DNA of 64,000 nucleotides from Caballeronia temeraria (GTDB lineage Bacteria; Pseudomonadota; Gammaproteobacteria; Burkholderiales; Burkholderiaceae): the NCBI RefSeq assembly GCF_001544795.2, contig NZ_FCOI02000009.1:1-64000 (forward strand). Reading direction: 5' to 3'. A program made the position numbers and the translations under genes. Under the pieces are notes generated by a model, which saw only the letters and a program-made list of their open reading frames with translations, did no database searches and was not told where the DNA came from. This document shows, piece by piece, positions 7,250-15,364 of this stretch. Position 1 is the first letter of the stretch. Every line of letters begins with the position of its first letter.

Positions 7250-8545
7250 CTAATTCTTCACGCAGCGGAACCCTGCATAGACATACTGATAATGCGCCTG
7301 GAACCAGTTGCGGAAACTCGGCCGCAGCATGCACGCGGCGGTGCGCGGCGAGCCGCCTTTGATCACGAAGTGCTTGCCGTCGAAGAAATTCGCCGAATAG
7401 CCGAGATAGAACGGAAACGGCTCGAAGCCCGCCAGCGGGCCGAACTCCGTCGATGTCCATTCCCAGCCGTTGCCGAATTGCCCTTCGACGCCGAACTCGC
7501 TGCGATTCTCCGGATGCGCCTGCACCGGCGACGGGTCCCATCGGCGGAAATCGAAATTGCCTTCCGCGACCTGCGGTGTTCCCGACGCCGCGCGCTGCCA
7601 CTGTGCTTCGGTCGGCAACGACTTGCCCGCCCAGCGCGCGTACGCCTTCGCTTCGGCATGGCTCACGTACACGGGCCAGTCGGGCGGCAGCGCGATTTCA
7701 TCGAACATCGTGCGCAGCTTCCACGCGTCCTCTGCGTCGTCGCCGGGAATCCAGAACGCCGGATGCGCGATGCGCTGCTCTTCCTTCCACGCCCAGTCGG
7801 CGTCGTCCCAGTAATCGCGATTCCAGTAGCCGCCGGCATCGATGAAACGCAGATAGTCGCCGTTCGTCACCATATGGCGGTCGATCGCGAACGCCGGCAC
7901 GTCGATGCGTTCCTCGCCGAATTCGTTGTCCCAGCCGAACGTGCCGCTTTCGCGCGTGAGTCCGAGCGTCGTGCGGCCCGCCGGAATGTGCACCGTTTCG
8001 TGCGTGAGCGCGCGATCGGACGTGCGCTCGGAAAACGCATTCGATGGCGCAATTTTTCTATCGACCGGCAATTGATGCAGCATGTACGCGAGCGTTTCCG
8101 CATGCATCAGCCGATGCTCGATCGCGACTTCGAGCAGCTTCGCGGGCGGTTCGTCGGAGGAAAGCGGCGCGGCGGCGATCCGGGTCGGGTCGAAATGTGC
8201 GTCGATATCGGCGCGCACTTTGTCCCGATACGCGCGCACTTCGTCGAGCGTGGGCCAGTCGGCGGGCTGATCGGTGGGCAGGCCGCCATCGACGGGATCG
8301 ATGCCGAAGGCGAAAAGCTGATCGTAGGCGGGATTCGGGCTCGGCAGGTCGAAGAGCCGCCGATCGAGCAGATTGCGGTCGAAGGCTTCGAGATGCCCGA
8401 TATAAAAGACGATGCGATGCCGCTCGGCGATCGGCCTGTCGTACAGGTGCTCGGGCTTGACGACGTCGAAAAGCGCGTCGGTGACGCGGCGCGCCTCGGC
8501 GAGGCGTTCGAGCAGCGGATGACGCAGGGAAGGTTCGCGGTTCAT
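7250..8545 (-). CDS. egtB: EgtB-type nonheme iron sulfoxide synthase
   Basis: A 431-aa protein with an N-terminal DinB-like four-helix domain and a C-terminal FGE/SUMF1 domain. The candidate iron ligands are H51 (IGHLEAF) and H144/H148 (EHRLMHAE), an arrangement matching characterised EgtB. FGE landmarks include IPAGRTTLG, WDNEFGEER, ARWAGKSLPTEAQW and the final GSPRTAACMLRPSFRNW. EgtB couples O2 to C-S bond formation between trimethylhistidine and a thiol donor. No egtD or egtC lies nearby, and the related selenoneine enzyme SenA has the same fold, so the exact sulfur or selenium substrate is open. Start: ATG 8545 with GGAG upstream; the earlier frame start at 8602 lacks a ribosome site. Confidence 0.8.
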   Translation of the reverse strand: MNREPSLRHPLLERLAEARRVTDALFDVVKPEHLYDRPIAERHRIVFYIGHLEAFDRNLLDRRLFDLPSPNPAYDQLFAFGIDPVDGGLPTDQPADWPTLDEVRAYRDKVRADIDAHFDPTRIAAAPLSSDEPPAKLLEVAIEHRLMHAETLAYMLHQLPVDRKIAPSNAFSERTSDRALTHETVHIPAGRTTLGLTRESGTFGWDNEFGEERIDVPAFAIDRHMVTNGDYLRFIDAGGYWNRDYWDDADWAWKEEQRIAHPAFWIPGDDAEDAWKLRTMFDEIALPPDWPVYVSHAEAKAYARWAGKSLPTEAQWQRAASGTPQVAEGNFDFRRWDPSPVQAHPENRSEFGVEGQFGNGWEWTSTEFGPLAGFEPFPFYLGYSANFFDGKHFVIKGGSPRTAACMLRPSFRNWFQAHYQYVYAGFRCVKN

Positions 8546-8667
8546 GTCGCCCAATCTCCGTGGCTGGCCAGTTGGCTTCGCATTCGGCCGGACGCGCGGC
8601 AAAGCTCGCGTCGGCCGAACAAAAGAGACTAAACCGTAGCGAACCGCGTGCCAACTGAAAAATAGGC

Positions 8668-8698
8668 GGCGATTATTCTCGCGAACGCAATAATCGCC
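8668..8698 (-). terminator. Terminator of the FNR-type gene
   Basis: GGCGATTATT (8668-8677) and AATAATCGCC (8689-8698) form a perfect 10-bp stem with an 11-base loop. On the minus strand TATTTTTC follows, 13 bases after the stop of the FNR-type gene. Confidence 0.65.
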
Positions 8699-8710
8699 CG
8701 CTGCGCTCCG

Positions 8711-9430
8711 TCAGACGGCGCGCAGCGCCTCGAAGTCGCGAATGCGGATGAACTTGCCCTGCGTTTCGATGAGACCCGCCTTGTCGAAGCGCGACAGCGT
8801 GCGGCTCACCGTTTCGAGCGTCATGCCGAGATAGCTGCCCATGTCGTCGCGCGTCATGCGCAGTGTGAATTCCGAGGACGCGTAACCGCGCTTCGAGAGC
8901 CGCGACGAGAGATCGAGCAAAAGCCGCGCGACGCGTTCGTCCGCCCGCAGCATGCCAAGCCGCACGACGTGATTCGCCTCGCGGTTCACCGCGTGACTCA
9001 TCATGCGATGCAGCCGCTTTTGCAGCGCGTCGGTTTCGCGGCACATGCGCTCGAAGAGCGAATAGGGCACGACGCACACTGAACTGTCTTCCAGCGCGAT
9101 GGCGTCGCACGTGTGCTCGCCTTCCTCGATGCCTTCGAAGCCGAGTGCATCGCCCGCGAGCAGCAGGCCCGTGACCTGTTCGCGGCCGCCGTCGTGCGCG
9201 ATGACCGTCTTGATCGAACCGGAGCGCACGGCGAACAGCGCATCGAAACGGTCGCCGGTGCGAAAGAGCGCGTCACCCCGCTTGACCTTGCGCGTCACGG
9301 AGATGATGTTCTCGAGCTTGGCGATGTCGTTCGCGCACAAGCCTTCCGGCATGCAGAGATGACGCATCGCGCAGGTCGAGCAGTGCGCCGATTGTCGGCG
9401 CGCGCGAGAAAGGTCGGACAGGGCGGTCAT
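8711..9430 (-). CDS. fnr: FNR-type Crp-family oxygen-sensing regulator
   Basis: A 239-aa Crp/Fnr regulator. The N-terminal cysteines C17, C20 and C26 (CSTCAMRHLC) with C108 (EHTCDAI) match the spacing of the four [4Fe-4S] ligands of FNR, so it should be an oxygen-labile activator or repressor of anaerobic genes. A cyclic-nucleotide-binding-type beta roll covers residues about 50-150. The C-terminal helix-turn-helix contains MGSYLGMTLETVSRTLSRF, with the E-SR recognition residues that read TTGAT half sites. It lies downstream of a universal stress protein gene on the same strand. A TTGAT-type palindrome upstream of the ATG suggests autoregulation. It ends at its own terminator. Confidence 0.88.
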   Translation of the reverse strand: MTALSDLSRARRQSAHCSTCAMRHLCMPEGLCANDIAKLENIISVTRKVKRGDALFRTGDRFDALFAVRSGSIKTVIAHDGGREQVTGLLLAGDALGFEGIEEGEHTCDAIALEDSSVCVVPYSLFERMCRETDALQKRLHRMMSHAVNREANHVVRLGMLRADERVARLLLDLSSRLSKRGYASSEFTLRMTRDDMGSYLGMTLETVSRTLSRFDKAGLIETQGKFIRIRDFEALRAV

Positions 9431-9445
9431 TTGGGGTTCATTTTG

Positions 9446-9459
9446 TTGATGAATGACAA
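9446..9459. promoter_or_regulatory. Candidate FNR box upstream of fnr
   Basis: TTGATGAATGACAA fits the FNR consensus TTGAT-N4-ATCAA with a perfect left half and three of five bases in the right half. It ends 16 bases upstream of the fnr ATG, a place that suits negative autoregulation. Confidence 0.45.
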
Positions 9460-9536
9460 AACGATTCTCCCATAGGCCATCACCCCGTCCGCGTGAAAAA
9501 ATGTCGCGGTCAGGGCATCGATCAAACTTTTTTACC

Positions 9537-10010
9537 TTATCGGCTTGCTTTTTCCGCTGGGTCGCTCGCAGCCGATGGAATCAGCAGCACCGGCAGTGTT
9601 GCCTGGCGCAGACACCGCTCCGCGACGCTGCCGAGAATCAGCCGCTGAAATCCTTTGCGACCATGCGTGCCCATGATGAGCAGGTCGGCGTTGAACGTAT
9701 GCGCCGCGTTGACGATGAGGGCCGCGACGTCGTCGCTCGCGGTGGCTTCGACCGTCACGACTTCGCCCGTCACGCCGCGCGCTTTCATCTGATCGGCGGC
9801 TTCGCGCGCGAGCGATGCGCCTTGCTCCATCAGGCTCGAATGCAGCGACGAGGGATCGTAGCCGGGCACGTCGAGATACATGGGGCCGGCCTCGACGACA
9901 TAGTACGGTTGCACGACCGCCTGATGCGTGACGGCCAGATCGAGCGCGGCACTGAAGGCGCGCTCGGAAGTCCGGCTGCCGTCGATGGCGACGAGTATGC
10001 GTTTGAACAT
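9537..10010 (-). CDS. Universal stress protein UspA family
   Basis: A 157-aa single-domain Usp protein. It begins MFKRILVAIDGSRTSERA, as UspA proteins do, and carries the ATP-binding signature GTHGRKGFQRLILGSVAERC (G-2x-G-9x-G-S) followed by LPVLLIP. Such proteins bind ATP in the cytoplasm and support survival under stress or low oxygen. Start: ATG 10010 with AGGGG upstream; the frame extends to 10166, but that extension is not Usp-like. It sits directly upstream of the FNR-type gene, the pairing usual in Burkholderia, where Usp genes often belong to FNR/Anr regulons (general knowledge; not shown here). Confidence 0.88.
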   Translation of the reverse strand: MFKRILVAIDGSRTSERAFSAALDLAVTHQAVVQPYYVVEAGPMYLDVPGYDPSSLHSSLMEQGASLAREAADQMKARGVTGEVVTVEATASDDVAALIVNAAHTFNADLLIMGTHGRKGFQRLILGSVAERCLRQATLPVLLIPSAASDPAEKASR

Positions 10011-10232
10011 GACGGTTTTCCCCTGAAATCGATCGATCGGCGCACGGCGCGCGCCGTCTTCCATGACTTCGCATGTTAGAGCGCACGCCGCGCACCGCAG
10101 CGCTGCTTTTTTGCGATAAGTCGATCTGGCGCAAGGCAGGTCGTACAATTCGTGGTTCTTCGACATCAGCGCCCGCTTAAGAATCGACGGCGCGGCCTCT
10201 TTTTAGCACTTCTCCAGCCAGCCCGCCCCACC

Positions 10233-11810
10233 GTGACTCAATCGCCGCCTGCCTTACCGTTCAGAACCGCTCTCTACGCGATGCTCGGCATCGGTCTCGT
10301 CAACATGCTCGTCGCGCTCGATCAGACGGTGGTCAGCACCGCGCTGCCGTCGATCGTCGCGGAATTGCACGGCTTCGAGTTCTACGCGTGGATCGCGAGC
10401 GCTTATCTGCTGGCGTCGGTCGTGACGGTGCCGGTGTTCGGGCGGCTCGGCGATTACTTCGGGCGCAAGCGCTTCGTGATCGCGGCGGTGATCACGTTCA
10501 CGGTCGCGTCGGTGCTGTGCGGACTTGCGCCGAGCATGCTGTTCCTCGTGCTCGCGCGCGGGCTGCAAGGCGTCGGCGGCGGGATGATGGTCGGGACCGC
10601 GTTCGCGTCGATTCCCGATCTGTTCCCCGATCCGCGCGCCCGCGTGCGCTGGCAGGTGGTGCTCGCGGCGGCTTACGGCATCGGCACGGCGGCGGGGCCG
10701 TCGCTCGGCGGCTGGATGAGTCAGCACTGGGGATGGCGCTCGACCTTTCTCGTCAATCTGCCAGTCGGCGCGGCGGCGCTCTATTTCATCTGGGCGCATC
10801 TGCCGAATCTGCATCGGCCGCGCGAGGGCGGCGTGAAGATCGACTGGACGGGCGCCGTGCTCGTCGCGCTGGTGCTCGGCGGCTTCCAGGCGCTGATCGA
10901 GGCGCTGCCCAAGGACGGCATCACGACCGCGAATATCGCGCTCGGCATCGGCGTGGCGATCTGCGCGGCGGCGCTGCTGATCTGCGAGCGGCGCGCGACG
11001 CATCCGATCATCCCGCTCGACATCTTCCGCGACGCGCAGATGAACACGCTCTTCACGCTGTCCTTCCTCGCGGGCTTCGTGATGTTCTCGCTGATCTTTT
11101 TCGCGCCGCTTCTGCTGCAAGGCGGCTTCGGCCTGTCGCCACAGGCCGCCGGTCTGCTCGCGACGCCGATCGCCGCGTGCATCGCGCTCGGCAGCTTCAT
11201 CAACACGCGCATCGTGATTCACATGAAGAAGCCGGTGAATATCCTGTCGATCGGCTTCACGCTGCTGCTGATCGCGTCGGTGGGGCTCGCGTTCGCGCGC
11301 GAATCGACGCCGCATCTGTGGATCGAGCTGCCGATGGCCGCGACCGGCATCGGCCTCGGTTTCATCCTGAACAACATGAATATCTTCGGGCAGGAGATTG
11401 CCGGGCGGGAGCGTTTCGGCATCACGACGGCGCTGCTGCAATCCACGCGCATGGTCGGGGGGATGATGGGCACGAGCATTGTCGGGACGATCGTCGCGCA
11501 TCACTATGCGAGCGTCGTGACGCGCACGGTGAGCGTGCTCGGCCCGTCGGTGTCGGCGCAATGGCTGCCGCGTCTGTCGGACCCGCGCATTCTCGTCGAT
11601 GAAGCGTTGCGCGAGCGCATTCTCGCCGAACTCGGCGCGGGCGGGCTCGATGCCGCCGCGCTCTTCGACGCCGCCCGCGACGCGCTCGTGCAGTCGATTC
11701 ACATCGGCGTGATGCTCACGGCCGTCGCCGCGCTCGTGGCGGCGCTGCTGGTGCGGCGCATCGCGCACATCACGTTCAGAAAGCACGCGACGCCCGTGGA
11801 GAAATCCTGA
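10233..11810 (+). CDS. MFS transporter, DHA2 (EmrB/QacA) family
   Basis: A 525-aa, 14-helix drug:H+ antiporter-type inner-membrane protein. It shows LVALDQTVVSTALPSI (motif D1 region), GRLGDYFGRKRF (motif A), ARGLQGVGGGMM and GPSLGGWMSQHWGWRSTFLVN (motif C region). The long hydrophilic loop near SDPRILVDEALRERILAEL before the last helix is common in the subfamily. Start: GTG 10233 is chosen because upstream codons (open from 10152) are arginine-rich and not conserved-looking; no clear Shine-Dalgarno supports any start, so this is uncertain. It is divergent from the universal stress protein gene. Substrate unknown. Confidence 0.85.
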   Translation: MTQSPPALPFRTALYAMLGIGLVNMLVALDQTVVSTALPSIVAELHGFEFYAWIASAYLLASVVTVPVFGRLGDYFGRKRFVIAAVITFTVASVLCGLAPSMLFLVLARGLQGVGGGMMVGTAFASIPDLFPDPRARVRWQVVLAAAYGIGTAAGPSLGGWMSQHWGWRSTFLVNLPVGAAALYFIWAHLPNLHRPREGGVKIDWTGAVLVALVLGGFQALIEALPKDGITTANIALGIGVAICAAALLICERRATHPIIPLDIFRDAQMNTLFTLSFLAGFVMFSLIFFAPLLLQGGFGLSPQAAGLLATPIAACIALGSFINTRIVIHMKKPVNILSIGFTLLLIASVGLAFARESTPHLWIELPMAATGIGLGFILNNMNIFGQEIAGRERFGITTALLQSTRMVGGMMGTSIVGTIVAHHYASVVTRTVSVLGPSVSAQWLPRLSDPRILVDEALRERILAELGAGGLDAAALFDAARDALVQSIHIGVMLTAVAALVAALLVRRIAHITFRKHATPVEKS

Positions 11811-11820
11811 CGCCGCTTCT

Positions 11821-11848
11821 TTGACAAGTGGTTCGCCCCGCCTATAGT
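11821..11848 (+). promoter_or_regulatory. Sigma-70 promoter candidate for the semialdehyde dehydrogenase
   Basis: A perfect TTGACA (11821-11826) and TATAGT (11843-11848) are 16 bases apart, about 185 bases upstream of the dehydrogenase start. The remaining leader to 12033 holds no other signal I can name apart from GGAGG-like GAGGAA five bases before the ATG. Confidence 0.5.
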
Positions 11849-12033
11849 TTTTGCTTCACCGGACGGACCGGTTTCCGGCTTCGCATCGACCGCGCACCGC
11901 ATTTGCTTCTCTGCCCTCGACGACGACTCGCACGCCTCGCGCGGAACGCTTGCGCGGGGCGCGGGTCACTCGCTTAAGCGGGCGGCCGCGCCACGCGCCT
12001 GCCGCTCACCGCCAACGAAGATGAGGAACTGAC

Positions 12034-13608
12034 ATGAAGATCACCGGAGACATGCTGATCGGGGCATCGGCCGTGCGGGGCACCGATGCCACCCTCCGCG
12101 CGTTCGACCCCGCGCGTAACGCCGATCTCGAACCGGCGTTCGGCGGCGGCGGCGCGGCGGAAGTCGCGCGCGCGTGCGAACTGGCGGAAGCCGCTTTCGA
12201 CGATTATCGGCACGCGCCTTTCGAGACGCGCGCGCAGTTTCTCGAAGCAATCGCCGACAACATCATCGCGCTCGGCGATACGCTGATCGAACGCGCGATG
12301 GCCGAATCGGCGCTGCCGAAGGCGCGTCTCGAAGGCGAGCGCGCGCGCACGGTCGGGCAATTGCGGCTCTTCGCATCGCTCGTGCGCGAGGGCCGCTGGC
12401 TCTGCGCGACGCTCGATTCCGCGCAGCCGGACAGAAAACCGCTGCCGCGTTCCGACCTGCGATTGCAAAAGATTCCGGTCGGCCCTGTCGCCGTGTTCGG
12501 CGCGAGCAACTTTCCGCTGGCGTTTTCGGTTGCGGGCGGCGATACGACGGCGGCGTTCGCGGCGGGCTGCCCGGTCGTCGTGAAATCGCATCCGGCGCAT
12601 CTGGGCACGTCCGAGCTCGTCGGGCGCGCGGTGCAGAAGGCCGTGACCGACAACGGTTTGCCCGAGGGCACGTTCTCGCTCGTCGTCGGCGCGGGCAATG
12701 CGATCGGCGAGGCGCTCGTCGCACATCCGGCGATTCAGGCGGTGGGCTTCACCGGCTCGCGGCGCGGTGGACTTGCGCTCGTCGATATCGCCGCGAAACG
12801 CGCAGTGCCGATTCCCGTCTTCGCCGAGATGAGCAGCGTGAACCCGGTGTTTGCGTTGCCGGGCGCGCTGGAGGTGCGCGGCGACACGCTCGCGGCGGCC
12901 TATATCGATTCGGTCACGCTGGGCGTCGGCCAGTTCTGCACGAATCCGGGCCTCGTGATCGGCCTCGCGAATCCGGATCTCGACGATTTCATCGACAACG
13001 CCGCGGCCGCGCTCGAAAAGAAGACCACGCAGACGATGCTCACGGCGGGCATCGCGGCGGCCTACGCGGATGGGCTCAAGCATCGCGATGAGGCCGCGAA
13101 GCGCATTGCGACGGGCGAGACGGGCGAAGCGTCGAGCGGCGCGCTGCCGGCGCTGTATCGCGTGAGTGCGGAGGACTTTCTCGCGAAGCCGCAACTGGCG
13201 GAGGAGATTTTCGGGCCGACGTCGGTGATCGTCGTGTGCCGCGACGAGGACGAGATGATTTCGGTCGCTCGCCGTCTGGAAGGCCAGTTGACCGCGACCT
13301 TGCTCATCGACAAGAGCGATGTCGAGCTTGCGCGGCGGCTTGTGCCGGTGCTCGAGCGCAAGGCGGGGCGGATTCTCGCGAACGGCTTCCCGACGGGCGT
13401 GGAAGTGTCCTACGCGATGGTGCACGGCGGGCCGTTCCCGGCGACGTCCGACAGCCGCTCGACGTCGGTCGGCGCGATGGCGATCGAGCGTTTCCTGCGG
13501 CCGGTGTGCTATCAGGATTTGCCGGCGGCGCTGTTGCCCGCGTCACTGGCGGATGACAATCCGCTGAATCTGTGGCGGTTGAGGGACGGGGAGTTGGGGC
13601 CGAATTGA
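12034..13608 (+). CDS. 2,5-dioxovalerate (alpha-ketoglutaric semialdehyde) dehydrogenase
   Basis: A 524-aa aldehyde dehydrogenase, close to the 525 aa usual for KGSADH. The catalytic cysteine is C302 in VGQFCTNPGL and the general base is E265 in VFAEMSSVNP. GASNFPLAFSVAGGDT and VGFTGSRRGG form the cofactor site. It oxidises 2,5-dioxopentanoate to 2-oxoglutarate with NAD(P)+, the last step of non-phosphorylative pentose, hexarate or hydroxyproline breakdown. The AVFGASNFP and C-terminal PVCYQDLPAALLPASL signatures favour KGSADH over other ALDHs. Start has GAGGAA upstream. The SMP-30 lactonase at 15365 would fit the same sugar-acid route, but a HipBA pair stands between them. Confidence 0.88.
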   Translation: MKITGDMLIGASAVRGTDATLRAFDPARNADLEPAFGGGGAAEVARACELAEAAFDDYRHAPFETRAQFLEAIADNIIALGDTLIERAMAESALPKARLEGERARTVGQLRLFASLVREGRWLCATLDSAQPDRKPLPRSDLRLQKIPVGPVAVFGASNFPLAFSVAGGDTTAAFAAGCPVVVKSHPAHLGTSELVGRAVQKAVTDNGLPEGTFSLVVGAGNAIGEALVAHPAIQAVGFTGSRRGGLALVDIAAKRAVPIPVFAEMSSVNPVFALPGALEVRGDTLAAAYIDSVTLGVGQFCTNPGLVIGLANPDLDDFIDNAAAALEKKTTQTMLTAGIAAAYADGLKHRDEAAKRIATGETGEASSGALPALYRVSAEDFLAKPQLAEEIFGPTSVIVVCRDEDEMISVARRLEGQLTATLLIDKSDVELARRLVPVLERKAGRILANGFPTGVEVSYAMVHGGPFPATSDSRSTSVGAMAIERFLRPVCYQDLPAALLPASLADDNPLNLWRLRDGELGPN

Positions 13609-13618
13609 ATCTCGAGTG

Positions 13619-13735
13619 AAATATCTCTGATACGAATAAACGCATTTTATTCTTTTTAGAGATATTTTGTTTAGATCGACCGCCTATCTGTGTGGCGAAT
13701 AAAATGCGTTTATTCGCCACACAGATAGGCAAGCC
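13619..13735. promoter_or_regulatory. hipBA operator array with 49-bp palindrome
   Basis: Two copies of the palindrome GAATAAA-N5-TTTATTC lie at 13634-13652 (centre CGCAT) and 13697-13715 (centre ATGCG), each also the reverse complement of the other. The second is the core of a palindrome with perfect 22-bp arms, 13682-13703 and 13709-13730, around five bases. The first is nested inside AAATATCTCT (13619-13628) and AGAGATATTT (13658-13667). The 49-bp palindrome ends five bases before the hipB ATG, where a ribosome site should be. The array is AT-rich against its GC-rich surroundings. HipB-type antitoxins autorepress through such sites. Confidence 0.75.
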
Positions 13736-13990
13736 ATGCAACAAGTCATCGTTACGGTTGCCCAGATGGGCCACGTGCTCGCGGCGGGCCGCAAACGCGC
13801 GGGTCTGACGCAAACGCAGGCGGCGGCGCGCCTCGGTATCAGTCAAAGCCGCATCTCTACTTTGGAACGTGATTCCCGCGCGTTGACGCTCGACCAACTT
13901 CTCGCGATGTTCGGTGCTTACGGGCTTCAGCTGGTGGTGCAAACCCGGCCCGACACGTCGCTGATCGAAGCCAACGAGGTGGACTGGTAA
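13736..13990 (+). CDS. hipB: HipB-type XRE antitoxin/repressor
   Basis: An 84-aa Cro/C1-type helix-turn-helix protein. The DNA-binding domain spans about residues 10-60, with KRAGLTQTQAAARLGISQS forming helices 1-3 and RISTLERDSRALTLDQLLAM the rest. The C-terminal tail continues GLQLVVQTRPD. It should bind the palindromes upstream, repress its own operon and neutralise the HipA-like kinase. The stop codon shares its last base with the hipA ATG (TAATG), so the pair is translationally coupled. There is no clear Shine-Dalgarno before the ATG; the 49-bp palindrome ends there. Confidence 0.85.
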   Translation: MQQVIVTVAQMGHVLAAGRKRAGLTQTQAAARLGISQSRISTLERDSRALTLDQLLAMFGAYGLQLVVQTRPDTSLIEANEVDW

Positions 13991-15330
13991 TGGCCGGGCG
14001 GCGGCCTCATTCGCGCGCGCTGTCCGTGTGGGCCAACGATCAGCGCGTGGCGACGTGGAGTCTGCCCGCGCGCGGATCGGCGGAGCTCGTGTACGACCCG
14101 GACTGGATTCGCTCGGACGAGGCGCGGCCTCTTTCCCTGTCTCTGCCGATTCGTCTCGACGGCGCGCCGCTGAAAGGCGACGCGGTTCTCAACTACTTCG
14201 ACAATCTTCTCCCCGACAGCGAGCCGATCCGGCGCCGCATCGCGCAGCGTTTCCAGACCGGCAGCGCCGATGCCTTCGACTTGCTAAGGGCGATCGGGCG
14301 GGATTGCGTCGGCGCGGTGCAACTGCTCGCCGACGACGAAGCGCCTAAAGACGTCGAGAGCATCGAAGGGACGCCGCTCGATGACGATGGCATCGAGAAC
14401 CTGCTGAATCAGGCCGCCGGCGGTGCTCCCTTGGGTACCGATCATGACGACGACTTTCGCATCTCGCTCGCGGGCGCGCAGGAGAAAACCGCGTTGTTAC
14501 GGCACGACGGTCGATGGCTCAAGCCCCACGGCGCGACGCCCACGACACACATCTTCAAGTTGCCACTGGGACTGGTCGGCAATCGACGCGCCGATCTCAC
14601 GACGTCGGTCGAGAACGAGTGGCTGTGCATGCGTCTCCTGCAGGCGTTCGGCTTGCCTGCTGCGAACGTCGAGATTGCGACCTTCGGCAAGCAACGCGTG
14701 CTGGTCGTCGAGCGTTTCGACCGGCGCGTGCATCGCAATGGCGAGTGGATTCTCCGTTTGCCGCAGGAAGATTTTTGTCAGGCGAACGGTTTGCCCCCGC
14801 ACAAGAAATACGAGCACGACGGAGGCCCGGGCGTGCTCGAACTCGCGCGCGTGTTGCAACAATCGACGCTGGCAAACCGCGACATTCAAACGCTCGTGAC
14901 CGCGCAGATTCTGTTCTGGCTGCTTGCCGCGCCGGACGGCCACGCGAAGAACTTCAGCATTCGCCTGTCGAGAGGCGGACAATACCGCCTCACGCCGGTC
15001 TACGACGTCATGTCGATCTGGCCAGTGGAAGGCGATGGCGCCAAGCTGTGGTCGTGGTACAAAGCGAAACTTGCGATGGCTATACCCGGCACGAGCCGGC
15101 ACTATGCCTTTCGCGAGATCAAGCGCCGGCACTTCAACGCAATGGCTCGAAAATGCGGCTTCGGAGAGAACGCGGAGCCGATCATTCAGCGGATCATCGA
15201 AAGCACGCCGGCGGTCATCGACAAAGTCACGGCGCAATTGCCCACGGACTTTCCGCCTCGGGTCGCCGAGCGTATTTTCGACGGCCTGAAAAGATCCGTA
15301 GCCGAGCTGGAAGTCATGCCCGCCGAGTAA
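13990..15330 (+). CDS. hipA: HipA-type serine/threonine kinase toxin
   Basis: A 446-aa full-length HipA-family kinase. The N-subdomain carries SLPIRLDGAPLKG and FDNLLPDSEPIRRR. The P-loop-like ISLAGAQEKTALL follows, with S159 at the position of the autophosphorylated Ser150 of E. coli HipA. KLPLG and LVVERFDR lie in the ATP pocket, the catalytic loop is DGHAKNFS (D316), and the metal-binding YDVMS has D339. E. coli HipA phosphorylates GltX and causes persistence; the target here is unknown. Catalytic residues look intact, so the toxin should be active. The pair is inserted between two sugar-acid catabolic genes. Confidence 0.88.
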   Translation: MAGRRPHSRALSVWANDQRVATWSLPARGSAELVYDPDWIRSDEARPLSLSLPIRLDGAPLKGDAVLNYFDNLLPDSEPIRRRIAQRFQTGSADAFDLLRAIGRDCVGAVQLLADDEAPKDVESIEGTPLDDDGIENLLNQAAGGAPLGTDHDDDFRISLAGAQEKTALLRHDGRWLKPHGATPTTHIFKLPLGLVGNRRADLTTSVENEWLCMRLLQAFGLPAANVEIATFGKQRVLVVERFDRRVHRNGEWILRLPQEDFCQANGLPPHKKYEHDGGPGVLELARVLQQSTLANRDIQTLVTAQILFWLLAAPDGHAKNFSIRLSRGGQYRLTPVYDVMSIWPVEGDGAKLWSWYKAKLAMAIPGTSRHYAFREIKRRHFNAMARKCGFGENAEPIIQRIIESTPAVIDKVTAQLPTDFPPRVAERIFDGLKRSVAELEVMPAE

Positions 15331-15364
15331 TCCTGACAACAACCAATCAACGGAGACGAACCAC

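Noticed and set aside
13619..13735. The palindromic array as an intrinsic terminator of the dehydrogenase gene
   Set aside because: The stems lack a T-tract after them in the plus direction and repeat an operator core, which fits regulation better.
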